NCBI RefSeq assembly: GCF_003966155.1
Contig: NZ_RXNS01000012.1
Location: 1 to 64,000 of the forward strand
Direction: 5' to 3'
Length of the DNA: 64,000 nt
From: Halomonas nitroreducens
GTDB taxonomy: Bacteria > Pseudomonadota > Gammaproteobacteria > Pseudomonadales > Halomonadaceae
Shown here: piece after piece, positions 27,706-35,787 of the stretch
Layout of the letters: every line of letters starts with the position of its first letter
How positions within the stretch are numbered: position 1 is the stretch's first letter
Translations under genes and position numbers: made by a program
The notes under the pieces: generated by a model
Database searches by the model: none
Told to the model about the DNA's origin: nothing
The model's input: only the letters and a program-made list of their open reading frames with translations

Positions 27706-29187
27706 TCAGTCCTTGTCGAGGCGTCCCACCAGCGACAGCTCGAAGTTGGCGCCCATGTACTTGAAGTGCGGGCGGACCGCCAGCGAGACGCGATACCAGC
27801 CCGGGTCGCCCTCGACGTCCGAGACCTGCACCGAGGCGGCGCGCAGCGGCCGGCGGCTGCGCACGTCGGCCGGGGGGTTCTCCTGGTCGGCGACGTACTG
27901 GCGGATCCAGGTGTTGAGCTCGCGCTCCAGGTCCTGGCGCTCCTTCCAGGAGCCGATCTGCTCGCGCTGCAGCACCTTGATGTAGTGGGCCAGGCGATTG
28001 ACGATGAACATGTAGGGCAGCTGGGTGCCGAGCTTGAAGTTGGTCTCGGCCTCGCGTCCCTCGGGCGTGTTGGGGAAGGTCTTGGGTTTCTGCACCGAGT
28101 TGGCGGAGAAGAAGGCGGCGTTGTCGCTGCCCTTGCGCATGGTCAGCGAGATGAAGCCCTCCTCGGCCATCTCGAATTCCCGCCGGTCGGTGACCAGCAC
28201 CTCGGTAGGAATCTTGCTCTGCAGCTGCCCCAGCGCCTCGTAGGTGTGCACCGGCAGGTTCTCCACCGCCCCGCCGCTCTGCGGGCCGATGATGTTCGGG
28301 CACCAGCGGTACTTGGCGAAGCTGTCGTTGAGGCGCTCGGCGAGCAGGTAAGCGGTGTTGCCCCACAGGTAGTGGTCGTGGCGCTCGCTGACCGACTCCT
28401 CGTAGTGGAAGCTCTTGACCGGGTTCTCGACCGGGTCGTAGGGCATGCGCAGCAGGAAGCGCGGGGCGGTGAGGCCCAGGTAGCGGGCGTCCTCGGACTC
28501 GCGCAGGCTGCGCCAGCGGGCGTACTTGGGTCCCTCGAAGATCGCCTTGAAGTCCTTGATGTTGGGCAGCTCCTCGAAGCTGTCGATGCCGAAGAAGCTC
28601 GGCGCCACCGAGGACAGGAAGGGGGCGTGGGCCATGGCCCCCACCGAGGCGGTGTACTGCAGCAGCTTGATGTCGGGGGTCGAGGGCGTGAAATCGTAGT
28701 GCCCGATCATCGCCGCCACCGGCTCCCCACCGAACTGGCCGTACTCGGCCGCGTAGACGTGCTGGTAGAGGCCGCTCTGGCTGATCTCCGGGGCGAACTC
28801 GAAGTCCTCGAGCAGCTCCTCCTTGGTGGCATGGAGGACATTGAGCTTGATGTTCTCGCGAAAGTCGGTGCGATCGACCAGCAGCTTCAGGCCCCGCCAG
28901 GCCGACTCCAGATGCTGGAAGCCCTGGTCGTGGAGGATCTCGTCGACCTGGTGGCCGATCTTGCGGTCCAGCTCGACGATCATCCGGTCGACGACCGACT
29001 TGTTGACCTGCGCCTGGCCGTCGTCGCTCTTCAGCAGCTCGCTGATGAAGGCGGCAACGCCCTGCTTGGCCACGTCGTAGCCTTCATCGGCGGGGGCCAT
29101 GCGCGTCTGGGCCATCACCTGGTCGAGCAGGGAGTCCTCGGCGCGGGCCTCGGCGGCGGGCGCCTGGGAGTGGGTGGATTCGCTCAT
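27706..29187 (-). CDS. tssC: T6SS contractile sheath large subunit TssC (VipB)
   Basis: 493 aa. Conserved VipB blocks include HLESAWRGLKLLVDRT (about 100), YSLVVGDYEF-like P-V-A-A-M-I-G-H-Y-D-F, and the C-terminal FKYMGANFELSLVGRLDKD. With TssB it forms the helical sheath whose contraction fires the tube. The gene follows tssB after 31 bp. Confidence 0.97.
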   Translation of the reverse strand: MSESTHSQAPAAEARAEDSLLDQVMAQTRMAPADEGYDVAKQGVAAFISELLKSDDGQAQVNKSVVDRMIVELDRKIGHQVDEILHDQGFQHLESAWRGLKLLVDRTDFRENIKLNVLHATKEELLEDFEFAPEISQSGLYQHVYAAEYGQFGGEPVAAMIGHYDFTPSTPDIKLLQYTASVGAMAHAPFLSSVAPSFFGIDSFEELPNIKDFKAIFEGPKYARWRSLRESEDARYLGLTAPRFLLRMPYDPVENPVKSFHYEESVSERHDHYLWGNTAYLLAERLNDSFAKYRWCPNIIGPQSGGAVENLPVHTYEALGQLQSKIPTEVLVTDRREFEMAEEGFISLTMRKGSDNAAFFSANSVQKPKTFPNTPEGREAETNFKLGTQLPYMFIVNRLAHYIKVLQREQIGSWKERQDLERELNTWIRQYVADQENPPADVRSRRPLRAASVQVSDVEGDPGWYRVSLAVRPHFKYMGANFELSLVGRLDKD

Positions 29188-29218
29188 GAGGGGTGCCTCG
29201 CTTCCGTGCGTGAAGGGA

Positions 29219-29728
29219 TCAGGAGTCGCCCGGGAACGGGGCGTCGTCGAGCAGTTCGAGCTCGCTCAGCAACTGGTCCCGAGCCTCGGGGTTCTCGATC
29301 AGCGCCTGCAGGCGCTCGCGAAAGGCCGGCACATTGCCCAGCGGTCCCTTGAGGGCCACCAGGGCCTCGCGCAGCTCGACCAGCTGGCGCAGTTCGGGCA
29401 CCTGGCGCGCCACGCTGTCGGGAGCGAAATCCGCCAGGGACTGGAAGCTCAGGTCCACGGCGAGTTCCTTGCCCTCCTCTGCCTCCAGGCGATTGGGCAC
29501 GCTGGTCTGCAGCCCCAGGCCGGCCTCGCGCATCACCGACTGGAAGTTGTTCTTGTCCACCGAGACGGCATCGCGCTCCTCGATCGGCGCCTCCTCGGCG
29601 CCGCCCTTGAAGTCGCCGACCACCAGCAGCTTCTGCGGCAGCTCGGTCTCGGCCTGCTGGTCCCCGGTGGCGGGCACGTACTTGATATTGATGCGCTCCT
29701 TCGGCGCAACGGACCCTTCTTTGGCCAT
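29219..29728 (-). CDS. tssB: T6SS contractile sheath small subunit TssB (VipA)
   Basis: 169 aa from ATG 29726-29728 (MAKEGSVAPKERINIKY), with GGGAGGAA about 8 bases upstream. V-A-P-K-E-R-I-N-I-K-Y and the PQKLLVVGDFKG block are diagnostic. TssB carries the site recognised by the TssC/ClpV cycle. It is the first gene of the operon, so the promoter should lie in 29729-30069. Confidence 0.97.
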   Translation of the reverse strand: MAKEGSVAPKERINIKYVPATGDQQAETELPQKLLVVGDFKGGAEEAPIEERDAVSVDKNNFQSVMREAGLGLQTSVPNRLEAEEGKELAVDLSFQSLADFAPDSVARQVPELRQLVELREALVALKGPLGNVPAFRERLQALIENPEARDQLLSELELLDDAPFPGDS

Positions 29729-30069
29729 TTTCGTGCTTCCTCCCTGCATATAACGACGCGACGCCCCGTGGCCGGCCTTTTTCTCGGAGCCGTGCCCTGA
29801 CAGACGCAGACGATACGGTATCCGGGCGCCCGGCACGGGCGGCCGTCCGTGGCATTGCCGAATGTGGGCGCGAGGGTAGCAAGGCAAATGAAGCCCGTGG
29901 GAAGGCAGCTTGGGGCGACAGAGGGTATCGCCCCAGGTGTCCCGGAGGAGGAAAGAGAGAGAAATGCGTCGAACGAACGCTATCGCCAGCAATCATCAGG
30001 CAAGATGACGCTCACCCTTGCCGTCAACCACTTCCAGCGTGAGACATTTCCTACATTAGAGAACCATTA
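29729..30069 (-). promoter_or_regulatory. Leader/promoter region of the T6SS operon
   Basis: 341 bp without a convincing gene, between the EAL gene stop and tssB. Given vasH, I looked for a -24/-12 GG-N10-GC element read leftwards and found only weak partial matches (GGCACGG near 29790, without the GC partner). No strong hairpin terminator for the EAL gene was seen either, so read-through into tssB cannot be excluded. The region is less GC-rich towards 29990-30069. Confidence 0.35.
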
Positions 30070-31299
30070 TCACTTACATGAGCTGTCAGCGGAACTCCGT
30101 CCCCACGAAGGCGTCAGGGGCGACTCGCCGTGAGCCAGGGCCATGATGCCCTCGCTCGGCATCGGCCGGGCCAGGCCGAACCCCTGCACATGGGTGCAAC
30201 CATAGTGCTCCAGGGCCGCCAGGCAGGCCAGGTCCTCGACGCCTTCGGCGACCACGCGGATGCCCAGCCGTCGCCCGAGCAGTGCCACGGCCTCGACGAT
30301 GGCGGCATCCTGCAGGTCCTCGTGAAGGCGACTGACGAAGCTGCGATCGACCTTGAGTTCGCTGATGGGCAGCAGTTGCAGTCGCGCCAGCGACGAGAAG
30401 CCAACCCCGAAGTCGTCCACCGAGACCTCCAGCCCGGTGAGGTGCAGGCGGGCCGCCACCTCGCTGCCGAGCAGCTCGTCCTCCATGGAGGCGGTCTCGG
30501 TGATCTCCAGCACCAGCGGTGCCCCACCGGCCGAGTGCCAGCCCTCGCGGACCAGGGCGACCAGTTCCGGGCACAGCAGGTCGTCGGGGGTGACGTTCAT
30601 CGACAGCGACAGGTTGAGGCCGGCCTCGCGCCAGCGGCCCGCATCGGTCATGGCCAACTGCAACACGCGACGGGTCAGCAAGCGACTCTGGGCCGGGGTC
30701 AGCAGCGGCAGGAAGTCGCCGGGCACCAGCAGGCCCGCCTCGGGATGATTCCAGCGCACCAGGGCCTCGACGCCGGACAGCCGCCGGCTCGCCAGGTCGA
30801 ACTGGGGCTGGTAGTGGAGGATCAGCTCCTGGCGGTCGAAGGCTCGCTCCAGCTCATCCTGGTGGAAGAACGGCGGGCGGATCTCGGCCGGCCCGGGACT
30901 CGCCTCGCCCTCCAGGCCTTCCAGGCGTTCGCGTAGCTCGCCGAGCCGCATGGGCTTGTCCAGGGAAGGCAACATGTTGAGCCCCAGGGCCTCGCCCAGC
31001 CGCTCGGCGATGCGCGCCACCTTGCGCTCGACGCCGCTGAGCAGCAGAACTCGCCCCCGATAACGGCACTCGGCGAGCCGGCGCAACATCGCGATGCCGT
31101 CCTGCTCGCCGAACGCCAACCCCATGACGACAAGCTGCGGCGACTTGGCCAGCACCTCGCCGACCAGGTGGTGGGAATGCCGGCAGTAACGCGTCTCCAC
31201 CCCCAGCACCCGCAGTTGGACCGCCAGGGCAGCGGCGGCATCGGGATCATCCTCGAGCAATACCGCCAGAGCATGAGGGGAGGACTCATTCATCAACAC
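30070..31299 (-). CDS. EAL phosphodiesterase with degenerate receiver domain
   Basis: 409 aa. Residues about 10-130 have a CheY-like fold pattern (A-V-L-L-E-D-D-P-D at the start). Where the phosphoacceptor Asp should stand, the sequence reads V-V-M-G-L-A-F-G-E-Q-D-G, so the acceptor seems replaced by Gly. Residues about 148-390 form an EAL domain with an apparently complete catalytic set: V-E-A-L-V-R-W, the L-E-I-T-E-T-A Glu, V-D-D-F-G-V-G-F-S-S, E-L-K-V-D-R, A-E-G-V-E and V-Q-G-F. It should hydrolyse cyclic-di-GMP, probably without phosphorylation control. It lies upstream of the T6SS operon on the same strand, so a link to T6SS or biofilm switching is possible but unproven. Confidence 0.85.
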   Translation of the reverse strand: MLMNESSPHALAVLLEDDPDAAAALAVQLRVLGVETRYCRHSHHLVGEVLAKSPQLVVMGLAFGEQDGIAMLRRLAECRYRGRVLLLSGVERKVARIAERLGEALGLNMLPSLDKPMRLGELRERLEGLEGEASPGPAEIRPPFFHQDELERAFDRQELILHYQPQFDLASRRLSGVEALVRWNHPEAGLLVPGDFLPLLTPAQSRLLTRRVLQLAMTDAGRWREAGLNLSLSMNVTPDDLLCPELVALVREGWHSAGGAPLVLEITETASMEDELLGSEVAARLHLTGLEVSVDDFGVGFSSLARLQLLPISELKVDRSFVSRLHEDLQDAAIVEAVALLGRRLGIRVVAEGVEDLACLAALEHYGCTHVQGFGLARPMPSEGIMALAHGESPLTPSWGRSSADSSCK

Positions 31300-31383
31300 G
31301 ACTTCCGGTAAGACGACAAGACTAGCGTATCAGCCCCTCGACCTCTCGACCCACCCGGCCACGTGATCCACGTCAACGCAGCC

Positions 31384-32001
31384 TCAGCCGATGGGGCCGG
31401 CGACCACCCTCAGCGCCAGCGCCAGCAACAGCACCCCGGTGGCCCGGTTGATCCAGTGAGCGCGCGCCTGCAGCCAGGGCAGGACCCGGGAGTGGGAGAG
31501 ACTGACCGCCACCAGCATGTACCAGCCGCCGTCGATGATCATCGCTGTGAGCACGATGATCGCCCGGGCCGCCAGGCTCATGTCCGGGGTCACGAACTGG
31601 CTGAGCAGGGCAACGAAGAACAGGATCAGCTTGGGGTTGCCCAGCGCTACCAGCATGCCCTCGCGGGCGGCCTGACTCCCGGAGGTGGCCATGGCCTCGG
31701 CGTCGAGCGCCCCGGCGCGACCGGCCCGCAGCGCCTTGATGCCCAACCAGGCCAGGTAGGCCGCGCCCCCCCAGGTGATCGCCTGAAACAGCAAGGGAAA
31801 GCGCACGATCAGCGCCCCCAGGCCCCAGACGGTCAGCAAGGCATAGAGCCCCACGCCCAGGGCATGGGACAGCGCCGCCGCCACCCCGGGCAAGCGCCCG
31901 CCGCCCAGGGTATGGCGCAGCACCAGGGCCAGGCTCGGCCCCGGCGACATGGCTCCCATGGCGCAGACCGCGGCCAGTGACATCCACAGTGAAAACGGCA
32001 T
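31384..32001 (-). CDS. LysE/RhtB-family amino acid exporter
   Basis: 205 aa with five to six membrane helices. The family's N-terminal S-P-G-P-S-x-x-x-V, G-x-x-x-A-L-S-H-A-L-G and G-N-P-K-L-I-L-F-F blocks are all present. LysE/RhtB proteins export amino acids or related metabolites by proton antiport; the substrate cannot be told from the sequence. It stands alone, 34 bp downstream of rnk on the same strand. Confidence 0.88.
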   Translation of the reverse strand: MPFSLWMSLAAVCAMGAMSPGPSLALVLRHTLGGGRLPGVAAALSHALGVGLYALLTVWGLGALIVRFPLLFQAITWGGAAYLAWLGIKALRAGRAGALDAEAMATSGSQAAREGMLVALGNPKLILFFVALLSQFVTPDMSLAARAIIVLTAMIIDGGWYMLVAVSLSHSRVLPWLQARAHWINRATGVLLLALALRVVAGPIG

Positions 32002-32034
32002 GATCAGACTCCTTGGGTCAAGTATGACGGAACC

Positions 32035-32445
32035 TCAGCGATGAAACTGCCCGGCCCGCTCGGGCTGCCAGAGAACCGCCTCGATGCGCAGCCGGGCCGG
32101 CTCGCCGCCGGGCAGCGGCCAGTCGATGACATTCCCGACCCGCAGGCCGAGCAGGGCCGCTCCCACGGGGGCCATCACCGAGACGCCATCCCCGGTCTCC
32201 GGTAGCGAGCGCGGATAGACCAGGGTGCGGATCACCCGGCGTTGCCGGGCCAGGTCCGTGAACAGCACCTGGCTGTTCATGCTCACCACGTCCTCGGGAA
32301 TCTCCTGCGGGTCGACCACCTCGCCGCGCAGCAGCTCGGCCTCCAGGGCCTCCGCCACGCCCCGGTCACCGCCGGCCTCGTCGATCAGGCGCTGCAACCG
32401 CTCGGCATCCAGGCGATTGATGATCAAGGGGGGACGCTGCGTCAT
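32035..32445 (-). CDS. rnk: Regulator of nucleoside diphosphate kinase Rnk
   Basis: 136 aa from ATG 32443-32445 (MTQRPPLIINRLDAERLQRL), the same length as E. coli Rnk. The C-terminal GreA/GreB-like domain has VVSMNSQVLF, VRTLVYP-type R-T-L-V-Y-P-R-S and VMAPVGAALLGLRVG, which are almost universal in Rnk. Rnk binds RNA polymerase near the secondary channel and affects Ndk levels and growth-state regulation. The longer frame upstream runs through the hairpin repeat and is rejected as start. Confidence 0.92.
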   Translation of the reverse strand: MTQRPPLIINRLDAERLQRLIDEAGGDRGVAEALEAELLRGEVVDPQEIPEDVVSMNSQVLFTDLARQRRVIRTLVYPRSLPETGDGVSVMAPVGAALLGLRVGNVIDWPLPGGEPARLRIEAVLWQPERAGQFHR

Positions 32446-32487
32446 CGTTGACCTCCATGTTCCGTCCAGGCTGGCCCCGTCCGGGGG

Positions 32488-32555
32488 CCAACGAAAACAG
32501 TCCTCCTCCCGCTGGCGGGAAAAGGACTGCAACCGTCTTCACCATACGATATTCC
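32488..32555 (-). repeat. Hairpin repeat upstream of rnk (copy 1)
   Basis: Read leftwards it runs AATATCGTATGGTGAAG, then a stem of CAGTCCT...AGGACTG with an inner CCCGC/GCGGG, then TGTTTTCGTTGG. The same frame of TATGGT, hairpin and TTTTCGTTGG occurs at 33798-33860. It begins 43 bp upstream of the rnk start, so it would lie in the rnk leader. The T-tract makes it terminator-like. Confidence 0.55.
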
Positions 32556-32592
32556 CCCGACCAAGGACAGGGCCAGAGCTTGGCGTGGCGGC

Positions 32593-33681
32593 TCAGCCTC
32601 GACCGTCATCGACCGGCGCCAGCACGGCCAGGGCCATGGCCACCTCCTGCAGATCGAGATCGGCAAGATGGCCGCCGGTCTCGATCATGGCACTGTGTTC
32701 GGCCAGCGGCCGCCAACGCCGCTGGGGACGCGCGTAGAGGCCGAGGGTCGGCCGATTCCAGGCGCTGGCCATGTGCAGCACCGCCGTATCGGGGGTCACC
32801 ACCAGGGCGGCATGCTTCACGATAGCCACGCTGTGCGGCAGGCTCACCGCCAGCGACAGCCGGTGCACATCCGGCACCTCGGCCGCCAGCCGTTGCGCCT
32901 TGTCCTCGCCGCCGGGGCCGAAGACCATGACCACGGCCAGACCCGTGATGTTCCGCAGCAGTTCGCAGAGCCGTCGCCCCTGCTCGAGAGACAGCTGGCG
33001 CGCCGGGTGGCTGCCATCCAGGTTGAGGGCGACATAGGGTCGCAGGGGGGCCACGCAGCGCCGGACCCGCTCCTCGTCGTCGGCGGCGATGGGAAACTCA
33101 TAGGTACCCGGGACGTCGGCGATGCCGGCTTCCCGCATCAGCGCGGCCCAGCAGTGCGGGCGGGCCTCGCCGTGATCCTGCATCGCCCGGGCCTCCCCCC
33201 GCAGCGGTGCGTAGCAGCGCATCGGCGAGCCCCCCAGCTTCAGGTTGCAGCGCGCCCGCAGGGTGCCGACGAAGCACCGTGTGGCCACATCGTCGCGGAT
33301 GGTGCCTTCCACGCAGAGATCGATGCTTCCATGGCGGGCACGAAGCTCGCGAGCGACGTCTCGGACCGCCCCGATATCCTTGCCGTCGGCGAGGGTCACC
33401 ACCTCGACATGCTCGTCGGCGAGCTGCCGGAAGACGCTCGCGTTGTAGGTCGAGGCGACGATGACGAGGCGAGATACCCCGCGGGCCTGCAGGGCCCGAA
33501 TGACCGGGAAGACGGCCATGCCATCACCGATCCGCTTGGGCACGAACAGCACTGCCCTGTGCAGGGTGTCGGGCACCTGCGACTCGGGGGTGTAGTCGTA
33601 GCGCCATTGGCTGTAGCAAAGCCGCCAGGTACGAAGGGGATGGCGCAGTAGCTGCTGGAGGAATCTGCCAGAAGCGACCAT
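32593..33681 (-). CDS. Glycosyltransferase family 9 (heptosyltransferase-like)
   Basis: 362 aa from ATG 33679-33681 (MVASGRFLQQLLRH). An in-frame extension to 33870 crosses repeat copy 2 and is unlikely to be coding. FVPKRIGDGMAVFPVIRAL is the family's N-terminal nucleotide-sugar fold. VVTPDTAVLHMASAWNRPTLGLY is the classic GT9 donor-site block with D-T-A-x-x-H-x-A. This suggests transfer of heptose or a similar sugar during lipopolysaccharide core or surface polysaccharide synthesis at the inner membrane. No other LPS genes are adjacent. Confidence 0.85.
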   Translation of the reverse strand: MVASGRFLQQLLRHPLRTWRLCYSQWRYDYTPESQVPDTLHRAVLFVPKRIGDGMAVFPVIRALQARGVSRLVIVASTYNASVFRQLADEHVEVVTLADGKDIGAVRDVARELRARHGSIDLCVEGTIRDDVATRCFVGTLRARCNLKLGGSPMRCYAPLRGEARAMQDHGEARPHCWAALMREAGIADVPGTYEFPIAADDEERVRRCVAPLRPYVALNLDGSHPARQLSLEQGRRLCELLRNITGLAVVMVFGPGGEDKAQRLAAEVPDVHRLSLAVSLPHSVAIVKHAALVVTPDTAVLHMASAWNRPTLGLYARPQRRWRPLAEHSAMIETGGHLADLDLQEVAMALAVLAPVDDGRG

Positions 33682-33797
33682 GGACACAGCGGACCACCAG
33701 ACAAGGTAAGAGGAGAGCAGCGCGCCCTCGAAGCATGGTGCCAGGCTGCGCTGCGAGCACAGGGAGACCTGGCAAGACAGACGCCCGCCGAGGGGAG

Positions 33798-33860
33798 CCA
33801 ACGAAAACAGCCTTCCCTCGCAAGCACGGGAGAAAGTCTGGCCGCTTACCATACGATATT
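33798..33860 (-). repeat. Hairpin repeat upstream of the GT9 gene (copy 2)
   Basis: Read leftwards: AATATCGTATGGTAAGCGG, an imperfect stem (CTCCCG...CGGGAAGG-type), then TGTTTTCGTTGGCTCC. It shares both flanks with the element at 32488-32555 and lies about 115 bp upstream of the glycosyltransferase start. The rest of 33682-34005 is a divergent intergenic region in which I see no gene. Confidence 0.5.
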
Positions 33861-34005
33861 GCGATGCCATGCGACAGGGCCGCTGCCCGGCCTGGCGGGA
33901 TCGGCATGCATCCCCACGGGCGGCAAGGGTACACTGTCATGACGTCGCCCAGGCGATCCTGGTCACCAGGAGCCCTGGCCCCCTCCCCCAGACAGCAGGG
34001 GCCGC

Positions 34006-34620
34006 ATGACCGGAGACACCCCGCAAGCACCGCCCCCGCCATGCCCACGCAACCTGACGACGCTGATCGCTCGGGTGCAGCAGGCGGGGCGGCGGCGACA
34101 GGACGTGAGCCTGGAAGCGATCCTCGACACGGTGGGGCGACGCAGCTTCGCGCCCTTCCTGCTGATCGCCGGGCTGATCACCCTGGCACCGTTGCTCGGC
34201 GATATCCCTGGCGTGCCGACCCTGATGGCCAGCCTGGTGGTGCTCGTGGCCGCCCAGCTGCTGCTCGGCCGAGAGCATATCTGGCTGCCGCGATGCCTGT
34301 TGCGGCGGCGGGTGTCCCGCGAGCGTTTCGTGCGGGTGACCGACTGGATGGAGCGCCCCGCACGCTGGGTCGACCGCCTCCTGCGAGCCCGCCTGGTATG
34401 GCTTGCCCGCCCCCCGGCCCACCTGCCAGTGGCCCTGACCTGCCTGCTGATCGGCCTGGCGATGCCGCCGATGGAGCTGGTGCCCTTTACTGCCAACGGG
34501 GCCGGCCTGGCGCTGACGCTCTTCGGCCTGGCCCTGCTCGCCGAGGACGGCTTGATGGCGCTGATGGCCTACCTGCTGACCGGTGGCACCCTGGCCATGG
34601 TGGTCATCGGCCTCGTCTGA
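34006..34620 (+). CDS. ExoD-family membrane protein
   Basis: 204 aa. The ExoD pattern is clear: V-S-L-E-A-I-L-D-T-V-G-R-R-S-F-A-P near residue 34, then hydrophobic helices and the P-x-x-x-D-I-P-G-V-P-T block. Further helices follow at about 143-160 and 165-203. ExoD proteins are inner-membrane proteins linked to exopolysaccharide production, with an uncertain biochemical role. It is followed after 22 bp by the DUF1206 gene, probably in one transcript. Confidence 0.82.
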   Translation: MTGDTPQAPPPPCPRNLTTLIARVQQAGRRRQDVSLEAILDTVGRRSFAPFLLIAGLITLAPLLGDIPGVPTLMASLVVLVAAQLLLGREHIWLPRCLLRRRVSRERFVRVTDWMERPARWVDRLLRARLVWLARPPAHLPVALTCLLIGLAMPPMELVPFTANGAGLALTLFGLALLAEDGLMALMAYLLTGGTLAMVVIGLV

Positions 34621-34642
34621 CGCGGTGACTGTGGAGTTCACG

Positions 34643-35455
34643 ATGCCAAGATCCAATACCCGACTGACGCGGGGTGTGGCTTTCGCGGCCGGGGTGGGCT
34701 ACGCCGCCAAGGGCGTCGTCTACCTGCTGGTGGGCGGCCTGGCCTTCCTGGCGGCGATCGGCCTGGGGGGCGACAACGTCGGAACCAAGGAAGCCCTCTA
34801 TGGCCTGGCCAGCAAGCCCTTCGGCGACCTGATGCTCGGCGGACTGGGCACCGGACTCGCCGCCTATGCCGCCTGGCGTCTCCTCCAGGCCCTGCTGGAT
34901 ACCGAGGACGTCGGTCGCGGCCCCAAGGGACTCGTCACGCGCCTGGGATTCCTGATCAGCAGCCTGATCCATGGCAGCCTCGGGATCTATTGCCTCGACC
35001 TGTTGCGCAACGCCGCCAGCTCGTCGGGACAGGACACGGCCAGCGACCGCACCGCCCTGGTGATGAGCCACCAGGGCGGACTCTACGTGATCTTTGCCAT
35101 CGGCCTGGTGTTCATCGCTATCGGCCTTCGGCAGCTGTGGCGAGCCATCCGGCGCACCTATCTCAAGAACTGGTACCGCCAGGACATGGGGCCGCTGCAA
35201 CGCCGGCTGGCGGACATCATTACCCGCTGGGGCCTCTCGGCCCGCGGCGTGGTATTTCAGGTGATCGGCCTGTTCCTGTGCATCTCGGCCTGGCAGACCG
35301 ACCCGAGCGAGGCCCAGGGCCTCGGCGGCGCGCTGAACGTGCTGGCCGCCCAGCCCTTCGGTCCCTGGTTGCTCGGCGCGGTAGCCCTCGGCCTGGCGAG
35401 CTACGGCCTCTACTGCCTGATCAATGCCGCCATTCGGGATACCAGCATCGACTGA
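34643..35455 (+). CDS. DUF1206 membrane protein
   Basis: 270 aa from ATG 34643-34645 (MPRSNTRLTRGVAFAAGVGY), with TGGAG 8 bases upstream. It contains three tandem copies of the two-helix DUF1206 unit. Each has a G-Y-A-A-K-G-V-V-Y-like opening: R-G-V-A-F-A-A-G-V-G-Y at about 9, K-G-L-V-T-R-L-G-F-L-I-S near 95 and A-R-G-V-V-F-Q-V-I-G-L near 202. The family is common in bacterial inner membranes and has no established function. Confidence 0.82.
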   Translation: MPRSNTRLTRGVAFAAGVGYAAKGVVYLLVGGLAFLAAIGLGGDNVGTKEALYGLASKPFGDLMLGGLGTGLAAYAAWRLLQALLDTEDVGRGPKGLVTRLGFLISSLIHGSLGIYCLDLLRNAASSSGQDTASDRTALVMSHQGGLYVIFAIGLVFIAIGLRQLWRAIRRTYLKNWYRQDMGPLQRRLADIITRWGLSARGVVFQVIGLFLCISAWQTDPSEAQGLGGALNVLAAQPFGPWLLGAVALGLASYGLYCLINAAIRDTSID

Positions 35456-35787
35456 GAGAGGGACGGCCGGCGCCGCCATGACGCACCAGGAGGGCATGAT
35501 GCGATGACGCGAGCCCAGCCTCCAATGCGAAGGGGCAGTGCCACACTCCGCGGCAGCGAAGAAAAAAGCGGCCCAAAGAAGGGCCGCGATCCACAACATG
35601 ACTAGTCAGAAGGCTTCCTGCGCTGACATTAGAAATGTAGTCCTGCTTCAAGCGACAGTACTAAGAATCTTTTGGGGGTAACCCAGATCGTTGCGGTCTA
35701 AGAAGCATCTAGTTCCTGGCCAGCGCGGCATGCCGGGCGATGGAGCAGGCATTCGGTCCCGGAGCCGCCACGGCCAAGGAGAGTCTC
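35456..35787. other. Intergenic region between convergent genes
   Basis: 332 bp between the DUF1206 stop and the LysR stop. It holds the terminator-ended repeat at 35562-35642, described separately. The remainder, including GGGGTAACCCAGATCG near 35676, shows no gene that I can support. Confidence 0.5.
35562..35642 (-). ncRNA. Possible small RNA with terminator (paralogue 1)
   Basis: Read leftwards, it begins GACTACATTTCTAATGTCAG with the palindrome ACATT-TCT-AATGT. It continues GCAGGAAGCCTTCTGACT and ends in a strong hairpin GCGGCCC-TTCTTT-GGGCCGC (35568-35587) followed by six T. The first 35 or so bases are nearly identical to a second site at 37572-37606, which also ends in a GC hairpin plus T6. 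A shared 5' block plus a proper terminator suggests a short transcript. It may instead be only a repeat plus terminator for the LysR gene. Confidence 0.4.

Noticed and set aside
29729..30069. A sigma-54 promoter for tssB
   Set aside because: VasH makes it attractive, but no site with both GG and GC elements at the right spacing was found by eye.
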